Positions 9,542-17,740 of a DNA stretch of 64,000 nt are shown piece by piece. The stretch's first letter is position 1. Each line of letters starts with the position of its first letter. The translations under genes and the position numbers were made by a program. This stretch comes from PLanc-01 sp035342095. GTDB lineage: Bacteria; Planctomycetota; Phycisphaerae; Sedimentisphaerales; Anaerobacaceae. Location: NCBI GenBank assembly GCA_035342095.1, contig DAOQWL010000007.1:1-64000 (forward strand). The letters are read 5' to 3'. The notes beneath the pieces are model-generated. The model was not told the origin of the DNA. It did not search any database and saw only the letters and a list, made by a program, of their open reading frames with translations.

Positions 9542-11122
9542 CTATTTGGCGTACTCGATGCAGCGAACCTCTCGCAGCAAGGTCACCTGGATCTCGCCGG
9601 GATAGGTCATTTCCTGCTCGACCTTGGCTGCGATATCGCGGGCGACCTTCATGGCGCACTCGTCATCGATCTCGTTGGCATCGACGATGACGCGGATTTC
9701 GCGTCCGGCCTGGATCGCGTAGGCGGTTTCCACGCCCTTGAAGCTGGTGGCGATCTCCTCGAGCTTCTCCAGTCGCTTGATGTACCGTTCGAGCGTTTCG
9801 CGTCGGGCGCCGGGCCGGGATGCGCTCATGGCGTCCGCCGCCGCGACCAGCGGGGTATACGGGTTGTCCGGCGGGACGTCGCCGTGGTGGCCCGCGACGG
9901 CGTTGAGCACGATGGACGACTCGTTGAACCGCTTGAGGAAGTTGGCGCCGATGGTCGGGTGGTTGCCCTCGACGTCGTGGTCGATGGCCTTGCCAATGTC
10001 GTGGAGCAGGCCGGCGCGTCGGGCGACGGAGCCGTCCAGACCGAGTTCCTCCGCCATGACCTGGCTGAGGAAGGCGACCTCGACGCTGTGCCGAAGGACG
10101 TTCTGGCCGTAGCTGGTGCGGAAGCTGAGGGCCCCGAGAAGGCTCAGGAGCTTGTTGGGCAGGCCGCGGATGTTCGTCTCCACGGAAGCGTCCTTGCCGA
10201 GCTGGAGCACCTTGTGGTTCACATCGTTCCGGGTCTGGGCGACCAGCTCCTCGATCCGCGAGGGGTGGATTCGTCCGTCCTGGATCAGGCGCTCCATGGA
10301 AAGACGAGCGACCTCCCGCCGGACGGGGTTGAACCCGCTGACGACCACCATTCCCGGCGTGTCATCGACGATGACATCGACCCCGGTGGCCTTCTCGAAG
10401 GCCCGGATGTTGCGACCCTCTCGTCCGATAATCCGCCCCTTCATGTCGTCGTTCGGGATTTCGACGGTCGAGACGGTCACCTCGCACGTCTGCTCCGCGG
10501 CGTACCGCTGGATGGCGCAACTGATGATCTCGCGGCACTTGTCGTCGGCCATCTCCTTGGCTTCCTCCGTCTTCCGTTGGATCAGGGACGACATCTCGTG
10601 CTCGCACTCGTCCTCGAGGCGTTTGAGCAACAACTGGCGGGCTTCCTCGACCTGCATCCCGGTGATCTTGAGCAGTTGGTTCTTCTGCTGGGCGATCAGG
10701 ACTGTGAGCTGCTTGTCCTTGGCGTCGACGTTCCGCATCCGCCGATCCAGCTCCTGCTCCTGCTGCTTGAGGGTCTTCTCCTGCTCCTGGAGCAGTCCGG
10801 TCTGTCGCTCCAGCACGTCCTCCCGTTTGGACAGGCGCTGCTCGTTCTCTCGCAATTCCGCACGAACACGATTGGCCTCGTTGGTGAATTCCTCCTTCTT
10901 CTTGATGGCTTCCGCGGCCGCCTCGATCTGGGCGGTCTTGATGATGTTCTCTGCTTCCCGTTTGGCACCGTCGATCTGCCTTTGGAGCTCTTCGGCAATG
11001 GTCTTCGCTCGCGTCCGGGCTTTGATTTGCTGAAGGATGGCCCAGAGGCAGGCGCCGAGCGCGAAGGCGATCACGGTGGCAATCCAGCCCTCGACGGTGA
11101 TCGTCATTAAAACGGCGTCCAT
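9542..11122 (-). CDS. rny: ribonuclease Y
   Basis: A membrane-anchored endoribonuclease starting bulk mRNA decay, 526 residues (family about 520). In order: an N-terminal transmembrane helix (about 8-28), a long charged coiled coil (about 30-190), a KH domain with GRIIGREGRNIR, and an HD domain with LRHSVEV and LLHDIGKAIDHD supplying the metal ligands. The ATG at 11122 (MDAVLMTITVEGW) is chosen because the hydrophobic anchor follows at once and AGG-containing sequence precedes it; the frame is open 165 nt further upstream without family-like sequence. A promoter about 480 nt upstream implies a long leader. Confidence 0.93.
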   Translation of the reverse strand: MDAVLMTITVEGWIATVIAFALGACLWAILQQIKARTRAKTIAEELQRQIDGAKREAENIIKTAQIEAAAEAIKKKEEFTNEANRVRAELRENEQRLSKREDVLERQTGLLQEQEKTLKQQEQELDRRMRNVDAKDKQLTVLIAQQKNQLLKITGMQVEEARQLLLKRLEDECEHEMSSLIQRKTEEAKEMADDKCREIISCAIQRYAAEQTCEVTVSTVEIPNDDMKGRIIGREGRNIRAFEKATGVDVIVDDTPGMVVVSGFNPVRREVARLSMERLIQDGRIHPSRIEELVAQTRNDVNHKVLQLGKDASVETNIRGLPNKLLSLLGALSFRTSYGQNVLRHSVEVAFLSQVMAEELGLDGSVARRAGLLHDIGKAIDHDVEGNHPTIGANFLKRFNESSIVLNAVAGHHGDVPPDNPYTPLVAAADAMSASRPGARRETLERYIKRLEKLEEIATSFKGVETAYAIQAGREIRVIVDANEIDDECAMKVARDIAAKVEQEMTYPGEIQVTLLREVRCIEYAK

Positions 11123-11607
11123 GTTCCTACCTTTCCACACATAGTCCACAAATGGCTTTGGCTGTGGGCGAACTGCGGGTGGACAGGCAGAAAAGCTCGA
11201 AAGACGTGCATGTGAAACGCGACAGACTTCCCGCGTGGGTGCAGAATCAACTCGGTAGGGCCAACCGTCTCCTCGATTCCTGGTCAAGAACAGGCTGGAG
11301 ACTCGTCAAACAACGAAGCTTTACCGACTCTCTCCTCAACAACACCCCTCCGACGTAGGGAAGCGACGACTCATACCAGTTCAATCCCGTTTCACTCGAA
11401 ATTCACCTCTGAGACCGCTGGGAGAAAGTGGACAATGGCGTCTACCTGAACTCAAACGCGGCGACCCCACAAGTGTCTCTACAACTTAACTGCCATTTGA
11501 GACAGGTTTCACAACTCCTGCCTCACACTCCCTCCCATAGGGGGCCACAACCTCCCATACGACAGGGAACAACCCACAACCGTGTTCGCTCACAGTTGTC
11601 GTTATCA
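11123..11607 (-). other. long untranslated leader of rny, possibly containing a structured RNA
   Basis: This roughly 485-nt stretch is lower in G+C than its neighbours and holds no convincing reading frame on either strand. It begins at the predicted start of the promoter at 11614-11642. The first 30 nt can fold into a hairpin (11577-11598), and TATGGGAGG occurs twice near 11531-11560. It could be a regulatory leader or a separate small RNA; no known RNA family was recognised. The short open frames at 11152-11358 and 11428-11631 on the plus strand look random. Confidence 0.35.
11577..11598 (-). other. hairpin at the 5' end of the predicted rny transcript
   Basis: Read on the minus strand, CAACTGTG and CACGGTTG pair over 8 bp (one G-T) around the loop AGCGAA, about 10 nt after the predicted start. 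Such 5' stem-loops can shield transcripts from decay, which would be relevant for an RNase gene; that role is inference. Confidence 0.4.
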
Positions 11608-11613
11608 TCGGCC

Positions 11614-11642
11614 ATGTTAGAAGAGTGCTAAACCGTCGTCAA
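11614..11642 (-). promoter_or_regulatory. sigma70-type promoter upstream of rny
   Basis: On the minus strand TTGACG (11637-11642), a 17-nt spacer and TAACAT (11614-11619). The spacer contains TTAGCACTC, identical to one half of a CIRCE heat-shock operator, but the second half is absent. Confidence 0.6.
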
Positions 11643-11934
11643 GAAAAAAAGCGATAAAATCGGCTTGATTGGCACAGCCGTTGAATCACCCATGGTGGGC
11701 TCGGATTGGGCCGGCCGGTTATCAGACGCCAGGCTCAGCCAAGGCGGCAGGGCAGACTCGCGCAAGCGTCCGTTTCGCGGAGGACCCTCGCGGATTCGTG
11801 TTGGCATGATGTAACCGACATGCGGTTAGCAACGATCACAGGCGGCGCCGCGACATTGGCGTCCTCGTCCTGACTGAAGACCCCGCCGTGCGATTTTGCT
11901 TGAGATTCCCTATTTACACGGGAACAACCCCCGC

Positions 11935-11940
11935 TATAAT
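11935..11940 (+). promoter_or_regulatory. -10 element of the yebC gene
   Basis: A perfect TATAAT; at 17-nt spacing the -35 region reads ATTTAC and is weak. The predicted start near 11947 leaves about 57 nt before the ATG at 12004. The part of the gap from 11643 to 11934 shows nothing else recognisable. Confidence 0.5.
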
Positions 11941-12003
11941 CGCAAGGATTCGCGATGTTTCCGCTTGCGGATAGACCGGTCAACGTGTGACAAAGGAGAC
12001 AGA

Positions 12004-12756
12004 ATGTCAGGTCACTCACATTGGGCGACAATCAAGCATAAGAAGGGCGCAGCCGACGCCAAGAGGGGCAGGATCTGGAGCAAGATCGCCAGGATGATCA
12101 TCGTGGCGGCCAAGAACGGCGGCGGGGACCCCGATTCCAATCTGACGCTGCGCTACGCGATCGACAAGGCCAAGGGCGCCAACATGCCCAAGGACACGAT
12201 CGAGAAGGCGATCAAGAAGGGCGTCGGCGGCGGCGAGGGCGTCAACTTCGAATCGGTCCAGTATGAGGGATACGGCCCGAGCGGCGTGGCGATCATCGTC
12301 GAAATCCTCACCGACAATCGCAATCGCACCGGTCCGGAGATCCGCCGGATCTTCGAGAAGGCCGGCAGTGCCCTCGGCACCCCCGGCTGCGTGAGCTGGA
12401 TGTTCAGCAAGAAGGGCATGATCAACATCGCGACGTCCAGCATCGGCGAGGACGATCTGATGGAGCTGGCCCTCGGGGCAGGCGCCGACGATATGCAGAA
12501 CACCGGGGAGACCTACGAGATCACCTGCGACCCGGCTGCCTACGAAAGCCTCAAGAAGGCCATCGAGGCGAAGAACATCCCGATCCAGTCCGCGGAAATC
12601 TCCATGATCCCCCAGACGACGGTTCCCATCGCGGATGCGGATGTGGCCCGCAAGATCATTCGACTCATGGAGGCCATCGAAGAGCACGACGACGTGCAGA
12701 ACGCCTACTCGAACTTCGATATCCCGCCTGAGATCATTGCGGAGGCCTCGGCGTAA
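12004..12756 (+). CDS. yebC: YebC/PmpR family protein
   Basis: A 250-residue cytoplasmic protein of the family first called transcriptional regulators; recent work assigns some members a role in helping ribosomes through proline stretches. The start MSGHSHWATIKHKKGA, the KNGGGDP turn and the acidic middle part are diagnostic, and length is normal. AAAGGAG lies about 6 nt before the ATG. The gene stands alone downstream of its own promoter; its 3' end overlaps the 3' end of the convergent O-antigen-ligase gene by 23 nt. In many genomes the gene neighbours ruvC; it does not here. Confidence 0.92.
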   Translation: MSGHSHWATIKHKKGAADAKRGRIWSKIARMIIVAAKNGGGDPDSNLTLRYAIDKAKGANMPKDTIEKAIKKGVGGGEGVNFESVQYEGYGPSGVAIIVEILTDNRNRTGPEIRRIFEKAGSALGTPGCVSWMFSKKGMINIATSSIGEDDLMELALGAGADDMQNTGETYEITCDPAAYESLKKAIEAKNIPIQSAEISMIPQTTVPIADADVARKIIRLMEAIEEHDDVQNAYSNFDIPPEIIAEASA

Positions 12757-15079
12757 GCGGGTCGGGTCTGCCATCCGGTGCCGCGAGCTTCGCGATTCGC
12801 TCCTGAGCGAGACGGTATTCCATTTCCCCAAGTCGGCTGACGACCTGCTTGCGGTCTGGGTACATCGCGTGGAACTGCTCGCGGTAACCATCCTCTATCT
12901 CGATGGCCTTTCTGTAGTGCTCGACTGCGGTCGCGGTCATGCCCAGCGTCTCTGCCAGTCGTCCCAGCTCGAGCCAGAGCCGGTCGCAACCGGGGTATTG
13001 TCCGGCGGCCTTGAGATACCAATCGTAGGCATCTCGCGTCTTGCCAAGCCAGCCGTAGGCTATCGCCAGCTTCTCGTAATTCTTGTAGTCGGCCGGACCT
13101 GCGCTGATGGCTTCGCGGAAGCACCGGATCGCTTCTTCGAGCAAGGAGGGCTGTCTGGACGGCATCTGCTCGAATTGCTGCAAGTACAGCCTGCCGTTGA
13201 GGTTGGCAGCGGCGGAGGAGAGCCGATCTGCTTGCGCCGTCTCGTCAAGCACCCTGTGTGCCAGGTCCAGCCGGCCGGACGCAATCGCCTGTTGTGCCTT
13301 TGCGATGCCCATCGTCGTTCGATAGGCCGGCATCCAGACCCCAAGGACATAGAGCCCGAAGAGCAGGACCGCGCCGACCGTCGCCACGTGTCGGACGCGT
13401 TGCGGCCGCCACGGGAGTACGTGAGAGCGGGGTTCCTGATGCGTGTGCAGGCCGACCAGACATGCCAGGGTGATCCAGAAGGCCGTCCAGACGCCGGGCT
13501 CGAAGATCGCGAAATCGATCAGATTGTGCAGCAGGACCGCGACGATCGCTGCGACGAGGGACGCAGACAGGGTCGAATCAGCGGCAGTCGCCGGCACGGC
13601 TTCCGTACGTCCGAACGAGCCGGCAACGAGCAGAAAGCCGATGAGGAACACCGCGGCGGGCGTCACGAACAGGGTGAAGACTTCATAGAGCCAGACGTCG
13701 AAACCGCCGGCGCCCGAGGTGGGAATCAAGAGCGGCCGGATCAGCAGCAGGCACAGGCCAAGCGCCGCGAGCAGCCGGTGGATCGCTCCTCTGCTGACCG
13801 TTTGACAGGAGGCCGCGTCCTTCGCAGCCGGAACCGCCGCGGCGCGAAGCGACCTCCACAGTGGGCCGCAGAGCATGGCGATGAATGCGGTCAGGCCGAG
13901 GGGGCCATACTGGGCGATCAGGCTGAGCGGCCAGTTGTGTGGGTCCGCGACCGATTCGAGGGCGGCCGCGGGCTTGTAGTGGGGATAGTGGTCTGAGAAG
14001 TTGCCCGGCCCGACGCCTGTGAAGGGATGGTCCGCACACATCTGCGCCGAGGCCACCCAATACTGCCAGCGGACGAGCATGGAATTGCCGCCGGGCAGGC
14101 GGCCGTGCCGGAGGCCATAGTGAACCGCGACGCAGGCGACCGCGACGACCACCAGGACCGCCGCAGGGACCAGAATGGCCAGAATACGCCGCCTGCAGGC
14201 GGAGAACCTCCAGTCCATGGCCACCAGCAGCCCGAAAACAGCCAACCCGGCGACGAAGGCCATGATGCCGCCCTTGCTTTGAGTCAGGAGCAGGCCCGCG
14301 ATGACGACGGCGCTGGCCACCACGGCGAACAAGACGCGGCGACGGCGTTCCTGGGCGTCTCGGATGCTCCGGAGCGCGTCGAGGAGCAGGGCGATGGCTG
14401 CGAAGGACGCGCAAATCCCAAAGGACGCGGCGGAGTTGCTCGTCGTGAAGAAACCGCGGATGCCGCGGGAGTACAGACGGTGCTCGAAGAGAAAGTGCTG
14501 AAACGTGCCCGGCTCGATCCCGAGCGGCGCCAGCAGGGCATTCGGATCGCTCTCGTATTGCTCGATGGTGATCGCGTTGCTCAGGAAGAGCTGCTCGGCG
14601 CACTGGTACGCTGAGACGATGCCCAGCGTGACCACGACAATCAGCACGAGCCGTACCTTGTCCCGACTGTTGAGGATCTGCGCCAACGCCAAGGCGGCGA
14701 AGGGCGGAGCCAGCAGAATCGCGGCATGGCTGATGGCGGTCCGCTTGTCGGAGGCTGCGACGGATGAGACGATCGCGGCGACAACGAACAGCGCCTGCCC
14801 GATTTCCATCCCGGTCACCCGGTACGCGGATCGGCTGGCGACGAACCGATAGACAAGCCACCCGATGCAACCGAAGATCAGCAGTCCCGACAGGGTCAGA
14901 CTGTAGATCGTGTCCATCAGACTACCCGCCACGGTCGTGGTCTGCACCGTCGGGGCCTCCGTATAGGTCACCCGCAGGGCGAGCACGCACAGACAAAGAA
15001 CCGCCAGGGGGGACAGGGTCCAGAGAAGGCGGGGCCCTCTCCCCTTGGGCTCGCCAGTGACGCCTTTACTTGCCCTCAT
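12734..15079 (-). CDS. O-antigen ligase/polymerase-like membrane protein with C-terminal TPR
   Basis: A 781-residue inner-membrane protein, predicted to polymerise or ligate polysaccharide repeat units. About 11-12 hydrophobic segments fill residues 20-580. The Wzy_C-type signature lies in the long periplasmic loop: FTGVGPGNFSDHYPHY then DPHNWPLSLIAQYG. After the last membrane helix, about 600-760 form helical TPR-like repeats (YGWLGKTRDAYDWYLKA, LAETLGMTATAVEHYRKA). It overlaps the upstream transferase gene by 14 nt, so the two are probably translated together in the exopolysaccharide operon. Ligase and polymerase functions cannot be separated by sequence alone. Confidence 0.8.
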   Translation of the reverse strand: MRASKGVTGEPKGRGPRLLWTLSPLAVLCLCVLALRVTYTEAPTVQTTTVAGSLMDTIYSLTLSGLLIFGCIGWLVYRFVASRSAYRVTGMEIGQALFVVAAIVSSVAASDKRTAISHAAILLAPPFAALALAQILNSRDKVRLVLIVVVTLGIVSAYQCAEQLFLSNAITIEQYESDPNALLAPLGIEPGTFQHFLFEHRLYSRGIRGFFTTSNSAASFGICASFAAIALLLDALRSIRDAQERRRRVLFAVVASAVVIAGLLLTQSKGGIMAFVAGLAVFGLLVAMDWRFSACRRRILAILVPAAVLVVVAVACVAVHYGLRHGRLPGGNSMLVRWQYWVASAQMCADHPFTGVGPGNFSDHYPHYKPAAALESVADPHNWPLSLIAQYGPLGLTAFIAMLCGPLWRSLRAAAVPAAKDAASCQTVSRGAIHRLLAALGLCLLLIRPLLIPTSGAGGFDVWLYEVFTLFVTPAAVFLIGFLLVAGSFGRTEAVPATAADSTLSASLVAAIVAVLLHNLIDFAIFEPGVWTAFWITLACLVGLHTHQEPRSHVLPWRPQRVRHVATVGAVLLFGLYVLGVWMPAYRTTMGIAKAQQAIASGRLDLAHRVLDETAQADRLSSAAANLNGRLYLQQFEQMPSRQPSLLEEAIRCFREAISAGPADYKNYEKLAIAYGWLGKTRDAYDWYLKAAGQYPGCDRLWLELGRLAETLGMTATAVEHYRKAIEIEDGYREQFHAMYPDRKQVVSRLGEMEYRLAQERIAKLAAPDGRPDPLTPRPPQ

Positions 15080-16181
15080 TGCCGGGTTCCTTCATGTCCG
15101 TTCGGCCTGTGCTCTCGAAGACCCCGATGATCGCAACGATCAGGACCGTCTGGACCGCGATGAGGACCGCTCCGACCAGGTTGACTTGATAGAGAAAGGT
15201 CGCGCCCAGCCCGGTACACAGCGTGGCAAGGTACAACGTCAAGGCGGTCTGGGTGTCGGTCAGCCCCCGGCGTCTCAGGCGGTGCGAGAAGTGTTGCGTG
15301 TCGCCCACGAACGGGCTCTTGCCCTGGCTGATTCGCAGCAGCGTGACGCTCGTGAAGTCATACAGGGGAACCGCCATCGCGATCAGCGGCAGCATGACCG
15401 GATACCACGCGCCGCTGCCCGCCTGCTGGTAGTACGTGGTCCGCAGGGTCAGCAAGGCGACGAAGAAGCCGACGACCAGCGAGCCCGCGTCGCCCATGAA
15501 GATCGAAGCAGGCGGGAAGTTGAAGACCAGAAAGCCCAGGAGCGAGCCGATGAATACGATGGCCAGGCCGCCCACGAAGATCTGCCCATTGAACACGGCC
15601 GCGGTCAGCAGGACGGAGCTGGCGATGGCCGCGATGCCCGCGGAGGCGCCGTCCATGTTGTCCAGGAAGTTGAAAGCGTTGACGATCACCACGATCCAAA
15701 AGGCGGAAAGGCACGACGTGACGAGCCGGCTCTCGATGAAGAACTCGATCCGTACGTCGGCGAAGTATGCCGCTGTACCGGCCACTGCGAACTGGGCGAT
15801 CAGCTTCACGAACGGTCCGAGGGCACGTTTGTCGTCACGCAGCCCGATGATGAAGAGAACCGCTGCACACAACAGAATCACCGCGAGTTCATCGAATCGA
15901 TGGAGGAAATCGGCCGGGTCCAGACCCGTCCGCTCGACCAGCCAGCCCAGATGTCCGGGGGCCGCGAGGAATCGCACCATCGCGGCGGCCCCGAGGAGGG
16001 AAGTCGCCAGCGTCGCGAAGATGGCGATGCCCCCGCCCAGGGGGATGACAGACCGATGGTACCGATCGGCCTTCGGACGGGCCACAAAATCCACGCGGAG
16101 GGCGAGCCGTTTGACCAGGGCGGTCAGCACCGCCGACATCGCGAAGGAACCGATCAACAAAGCCACGGCCAATGTCGTCAT
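15066..16181 (-). CDS. WecA/MraY-like undecaprenyl-phosphate sugar-1-phosphate transferase
   Basis: A 371-residue polytopic enzyme predicted to start repeat-unit assembly by moving a HexNAc-1-phosphate from UDP-sugar to undecaprenyl phosphate (glycosyltransferase family 4). Around ten membrane segments are visible. Motifs include PKADRYH with PLGGGIAIF, the metal/substrate motif NFLDNMDG, FMGDAGSL, and the C-terminal loop HFSHRLRRRG. These fit WecA/TagO/WbpL better than MraY, as the context does (DUF4416 upstream, O-antigen ligase downstream). The start codon overlaps the DUF4416 stop (ATGA) and the 3' end overlaps the next gene by 14 nt. Confidence 0.88.
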   Translation of the reverse strand: MTTLAVALLIGSFAMSAVLTALVKRLALRVDFVARPKADRYHRSVIPLGGGIAIFATLATSLLGAAAMVRFLAAPGHLGWLVERTGLDPADFLHRFDELAVILLCAAVLFIIGLRDDKRALGPFVKLIAQFAVAGTAAYFADVRIEFFIESRLVTSCLSAFWIVVIVNAFNFLDNMDGASAGIAAIASSVLLTAAVFNGQIFVGGLAIVFIGSLLGFLVFNFPPASIFMGDAGSLVVGFFVALLTLRTTYYQQAGSGAWYPVMLPLIAMAVPLYDFTSVTLLRISQGKSPFVGDTQHFSHRLRRRGLTDTQTALTLYLATLCTGLGATFLYQVNLVGAVLIAVQTVLIVAIIGVFESTGRTDMKEPGNEGK

Positions 16182-16753
16182 TTGTGCGTATCTCGAGTTT
16201 CAGGTTCTGGATCCTGGGTTTGCCTCAGTTGCTGCACGAGTCTGGACCTCACGGTCGAGAAGAACTTATGATATTCCGCGCGTTTGTAGTCCGGAAACGT
16301 GTAAGGGAAGAGACGCCAGCGGCCCTTGTCGAAGACCAGCGTGACCTCCGCGTACATCTTCCTGCCGATGTAGATCCGATGGGCGAAGTTCTTCGTCGAG
16401 GCCAGGATCAGCTTCGAGGGCTCGATCACGCCGGGGTCGAGGTTCACCGGCCGGGGAAAAGGCATCGCGAGGGTCGCTGCCAACTGCTTCTCCATCTCGT
16501 TGGTCCGGTGCTTGACGTCGGCCAGGTCGCCCGGGTCGATCAAACGCTCGATGCTCACGAACTGCCTGAGCACCCGCGGGCCCAGTTCCTCGACGTAGTA
16601 ATCCGTCTGGTCGAAGATCCACACATCGCTCTGAAGGTCCGGCGGGCCGAAGCCCTCGAACACGGCATCCCTCGCAGCCGCCAGGCATCGTTCATCCGAC
16701 GCCAGGATGCCGACGATCAGCTTGACCGGTCTGGGTTCCTTCAGTTCCCACAT
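16178..16753 (-). CDS. DUF4416 family protein
   Basis: A 191-residue cytoplasmic protein of unknown function. The beginning PVKLIVGILASDERCL, the middle SDVWIFDQTDYYVEELG and the end GRWRLFPYTFPDYK are characteristic of DUF4416. The ATG at 16753 is preferred because MWELKEPRPVKL is the usual family start; an in-frame TTG at 16780 overlaps the preceding stop (TTGA) and is a real alternative, since neither has a clear ribosome site. Its 3' end overlaps the WecA-like gene by 4 nt, which ties it to polysaccharide assembly by position only. Confidence 0.75.
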   Translation of the reverse strand: MWELKEPRPVKLIVGILASDERCLAAARDAVFEGFGPPDLQSDVWIFDQTDYYVEELGPRVLRQFVSIERLIDPGDLADVKHRTNEMEKQLAATLAMPFPRPVNLDPGVIEPSKLILASTKNFAHRIYIGRKMYAEVTLVFDKGRWRLFPYTFPDYKRAEYHKFFSTVRSRLVQQLRQTQDPEPETRDTHK

Positions 16754-16776
16754 TCTGCACGACCGGACAGCGAGCC

Positions 16777-17661
16777 TCAAACGTCGCAGATGCGAGCCGC
16801 GTAGGTCAACGACTCCAGCGGGTCCCGCTTGGGGACGAACTCATGTGCGACGTAGCCCGTGAAGCCCGTCTCCGCAATGGCACGCAGGATCGCAGGGTAG
16901 TACAGCTCCTGTGTGTCGTCGATCTCGTTGCGTCCGGGATTGCCGCCGGTGTGATAGTGGCCGATGTAGTCCTTGTTCCGGCGGAGCGTGTCGATGATGT
17001 TGCCTTCCATGATCTGGGCATGATAGATGTCGTAGAGGATCTTCACCCGCTCGGAGCCGACCCGCTTGCAGACCTCGACGCCCCAGGCCATGTGGTCGAA
17101 CATGTAGTCCTTGTGGCCGACGCTGTTGAGATACTCCAGGACGATCGTGACTTTCTTCTGTTCCGCGTAGCCGACGATCTTCTTGAGGGCCTCGACCGCA
17201 TTCTCGATGCCGACGTCGTCCGGAATCCCCCGACGGTTGCCCGAGAAGGAGATCACGTTCGGGAAGCCGGCTTCCGCGGTCGCGTCGATGGTCTGTCGCA
17301 GCGTGGCCAGGCACATGTCGTGATATTTCTTGTCGGCCAGCCCGTCCGTCAGCGGATGGCTGTTGACCATCGAGACGACGAGCCCATACTTCTTCACCGT
17401 CGCGAACTGGGCGGGACCCAGCAGGTCGATGGCCTTGAGGCCCAGCTTCTGGCACACCTGGCACAACTCGTCGAGCGACCATTTGTTGAAGCACCACTGG
17501 CTCACGGACTGGTTGATCCGGCCCTTGGTCGCGACGCGATCGATCTTATCGAAGTCGATCGCCCCGGCGGCGGTGCCGGCCAGTTGGGTCGCAACAGTCC
17601 CTGCCGCCAGCAGCGATGCGTTGCGGATCAGATTCCTGCGTGTCATCTCATTGTCCTTCAT
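16777..17661 (-). CDS. Tat-exported sugar phosphate isomerase/epimerase-like protein
   Basis: A 294-residue TIM-barrel protein of the AP-endonuclease-2-like family, closest in pattern to hydroxypyruvate isomerase. A twin-arginine signal is present (MTRRNLIRNASLLAAG, then Ala-rich to about residue 35), so it is predicted to act outside the cytoplasm. Candidate metal ligands are the Glu in VLEYLNS, Asp/His in DIYHAQ, the His in GHYHTGG and the Glu in AHEFVP. CAGGAG lies 7-8 nt before the ATG at 17661. It starts the operon-like chain leading to DUF4416 and the polysaccharide genes. The true substrate is unknown; Planctomycetes have many such paralogues. Confidence 0.8.
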   Translation of the reverse strand: MKDNEMTRRNLIRNASLLAAGTVATQLAGTAAGAIDFDKIDRVATKGRINQSVSQWCFNKWSLDELCQVCQKLGLKAIDLLGPAQFATVKKYGLVVSMVNSHPLTDGLADKKYHDMCLATLRQTIDATAEAGFPNVISFSGNRRGIPDDVGIENAVEALKKIVGYAEQKKVTIVLEYLNSVGHKDYMFDHMAWGVEVCKRVGSERVKILYDIYHAQIMEGNIIDTLRRNKDYIGHYHTGGNPGRNEIDDTQELYYPAILRAIAETGFTGYVAHEFVPKRDPLESLTYAARICDV

Positions 17662-17697
17662 CGGTCGTCTCCTGTTGAAGTTTGTCGCAACTGCGAC

Positions 17698-17732
17698 GTG
17701 TCATCCTGAGCGAAGCGAAGGATCTGGGCAGC
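17698..17732. repeat. dispersed repeat TCATCCTGAGCGAAGCGAAG
   Basis: The short element TGTCATCCTGAGCGAAGCGA with GGATCT after it lies between proS and the isomerase gene. A copy with small changes is at 52367-52394. It is a repeat type seen in many bacterial phyla. Confidence 0.6.
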
Positions 17733-17740
17733 GAATGCGA

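Noticed and set aside
11152..11631. Two short plus-strand open frames (11152-11358 and 11428-11631)
   Set aside because: No ribosome site, no family-like sequence, and they lie opposite the predicted rny leader.
11614..11642. CIRCE heat-shock operator at the rny promoter
   Set aside because: Only one half (TTAGCACTC) is present; the inverted partner 9 nt away is missing.
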